Assembly: GCF_000348985.1 (NCBI RefSeq)
Contig: NC_035922.1
Span: 943,604-1,007,603 of the forward strand
DNA from: Huiozyma naganishii CBS 8797
Taxonomy: Eukaryota; Ascomycota; Saccharomycetes; Saccharomycetales; Saccharomycetaceae
Direction: 5' to 3'
DNA: 64,000 nt
Shown here: positions 63,318 through 64,000 of the stretch, one piece after another
Numbering within the stretch: the stretch's first letter is position 1
Layout: the number at the start of each line of letters is the position of its first letter
The notes under the pieces: generated by a model
The model's input: only the letters and a program-made list of their open reading frames with translations
Told to the model about the DNA's origin: nothing
Databases searched by the model: none
Position numbers and translations under genes: made by a program

Positions 63318-64000
63318 TTACCTTTTACGTTGTTTTTTCCACTTGAAGGAAATATTACCCTTACTATCGACGACTTTCTTTTTGGAGCCCTTTTTCATGA
63401 CCTCCTTCTGTAGCTCCATTCTTTGTTCCACCTCTTTCATTTGCTTCTCTCTTTCGAGATGCTGTTTCACTATTTTAAATTTCTTCAGTTTCTTTTTATC
63501 AAGGGAGGCCTTTGGCATGATGCTTTCTGCACCCGTTGATTGAACGTTTTGTAAGTTGGCACTCAATTGCTCATTATTCAACCTGTTCTCCCTTCTTTCC
63601 AGCATGTCTTTACTAGTGTTAAAAAATTCCTCTGGCTTAAAATTTTGCAACTGGTCTTTCTCCTCCACAAACACAGTATGCTTCCCGTTTGCCTGGAACA
63701 TCAATTCATCCTGTTTCTTCTGTGCCTTGTTCGATTCGATCAGACGCAAAGTCCTCATGTAGTTAGAATCTTGTGTTTTGAGCAGTTTGACTTGCTCCAT
63801 GCTCAGCGACGTCTCGAGATCCCCATGACGGGACGCTATAAGCAAACCCTTGGAGTCCACTTTCCGCGTGTTCATCGCATGGTAGTACTCATCAGGATTC
63901 CTCTCCTTTGTCTTGCCTCTGAGGATCTTTAGCGTGTTTTGCTTCTTGTGGAAATCCTGGGCTCTTTTGACGTAGTCCTTGTGTTTTTCTAGGAAGCCCA
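63318..64000 (-). CDS. UTP11: U3 snoRNP / SSU processome protein Utp11 (5' end beyond right edge)
   Basis: The minus frame is open from the edge (GFLEKHKDYVKRAQDFHKKQ) to the stop at 63318, 226 residues. By comparison with S. cerevisiae Utp11, about 26 N-terminal residues are missing outside the window. Matching blocks are ERNPDEYYHAMNTRK, SMEQVKLLKTQDSNYMRTLR, SIMPKASLDKKKLKKFK and the basic end ISFKWKKQRKR. Known role: 18S rRNA processing in the nucleolus. It converges with HSL1 across 187 bp, as YKL101W and YKL099C do. Confidence 0.97.
   Translation of the reverse strand, partial: GFLEKHKDYVKRAQDFHKKQNTLKILRGKTKERNPDEYYHAMNTRKVDSKGLLIASRHGDLETSLSMEQVKLLKTQDSNYMRTLRLIESNKAQKKQDELMFQANGKHTVFVEEKDQLQNFKPEEFFNTSKDMLERRENRLNNEQLSANLQNVQSTGAESIMPKASLDKKKLKKFKIVKQHLEREKQMKEVEQRMELQKEVMKKGSKKKVVDSKGNISFKWKKQRKR

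Overview
The window is nuclear DNA of a budding yeast in the family Saccharomycetaceae. The evidence is compact, mostly intronless genes with A-rich start contexts, one intron carrying GTATGT and TACTAAC, TATA boxes, and known yeast regulatory sites. Nearly every gene has a clear Saccharomyces cerevisiae counterpart. Read left to right, the order matches the left arm of S. cerevisiae chromosome XI from the MYO3 end to UTP11. ILV2 and a YMR090W-like gene are interleaved; in S. cerevisiae both sit on the sister block on chromosome XIII. Other conserved genes of that sister block (for example YKU80, ATP25, NPL6, YTA12), and also RAD27 and ABF1, are absent here. This mosaic is what differential gene loss after the whole-genome duplication would give, so I infer a post-WGD yeast. 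GC looks higher than in most such yeasts, and the three gaps are exactly 20 N each. A Kazachstania naganishii-like species is my best guess, at low confidence.

Layout. 1-626: partial unrecognised gene. 1.1-7.3 kb: type I myosin and acetolactate synthase (ILV2). 8.5-10.4 kb: tandem pair of PMU1-like histidine phosphatases. 11.0 kb: small orphan ORF. 12.4-16.9 kb: phosphoglucomutase and YPK kinase. 17.3-21.4 kb: RRN3 (with an intron) and SSH4. 21.6-29.1 kb: SRP21, DGR2, OAC1, VPH2. 29.74 kb: a tRNA-Ala with anticodon CGC. 30.1-35.0 kb: SBA1, PRR1, APN1, KTI12. 36.9-42.7 kb: HAP4 (frameshifted as sequenced), SLD2, YMR090W-like, YKL107W-like, AAT1. 42.9-45.6 kb: an orphan gene and an F-box gene not expected at this locus. 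46.3-50.7 kb: GFA1 and APE1. 50.7-58.8 kb: an 8.1-kb stretch without a clearly intact gene but with decayed coding sequence. 58.8-64 kb: HSL1 and the 3' part of UTP11.

Themes. The genes are mainly housekeeping and largely independent. Several promoters carry sites that fit the gene: Gcn4 sites at ILV2, a Leu3 palindrome at OAC1, a heat-shock element at SBA1, an MCB at SLD2, an SCB pair at HSL1, and an RRPE at RRN3. ILV2 and OAC1 both serve branched-chain amino-acid synthesis, and HSL1 and SLD2 both serve the cell cycle. The least expected observations are the RRN3 intron, the tRNA-Ala(CGC), the PMU pair with a substitution next to a catalytic histidine, the HAP4 frameshift, the extra F-box gene, and the decayed 8-kb interval.
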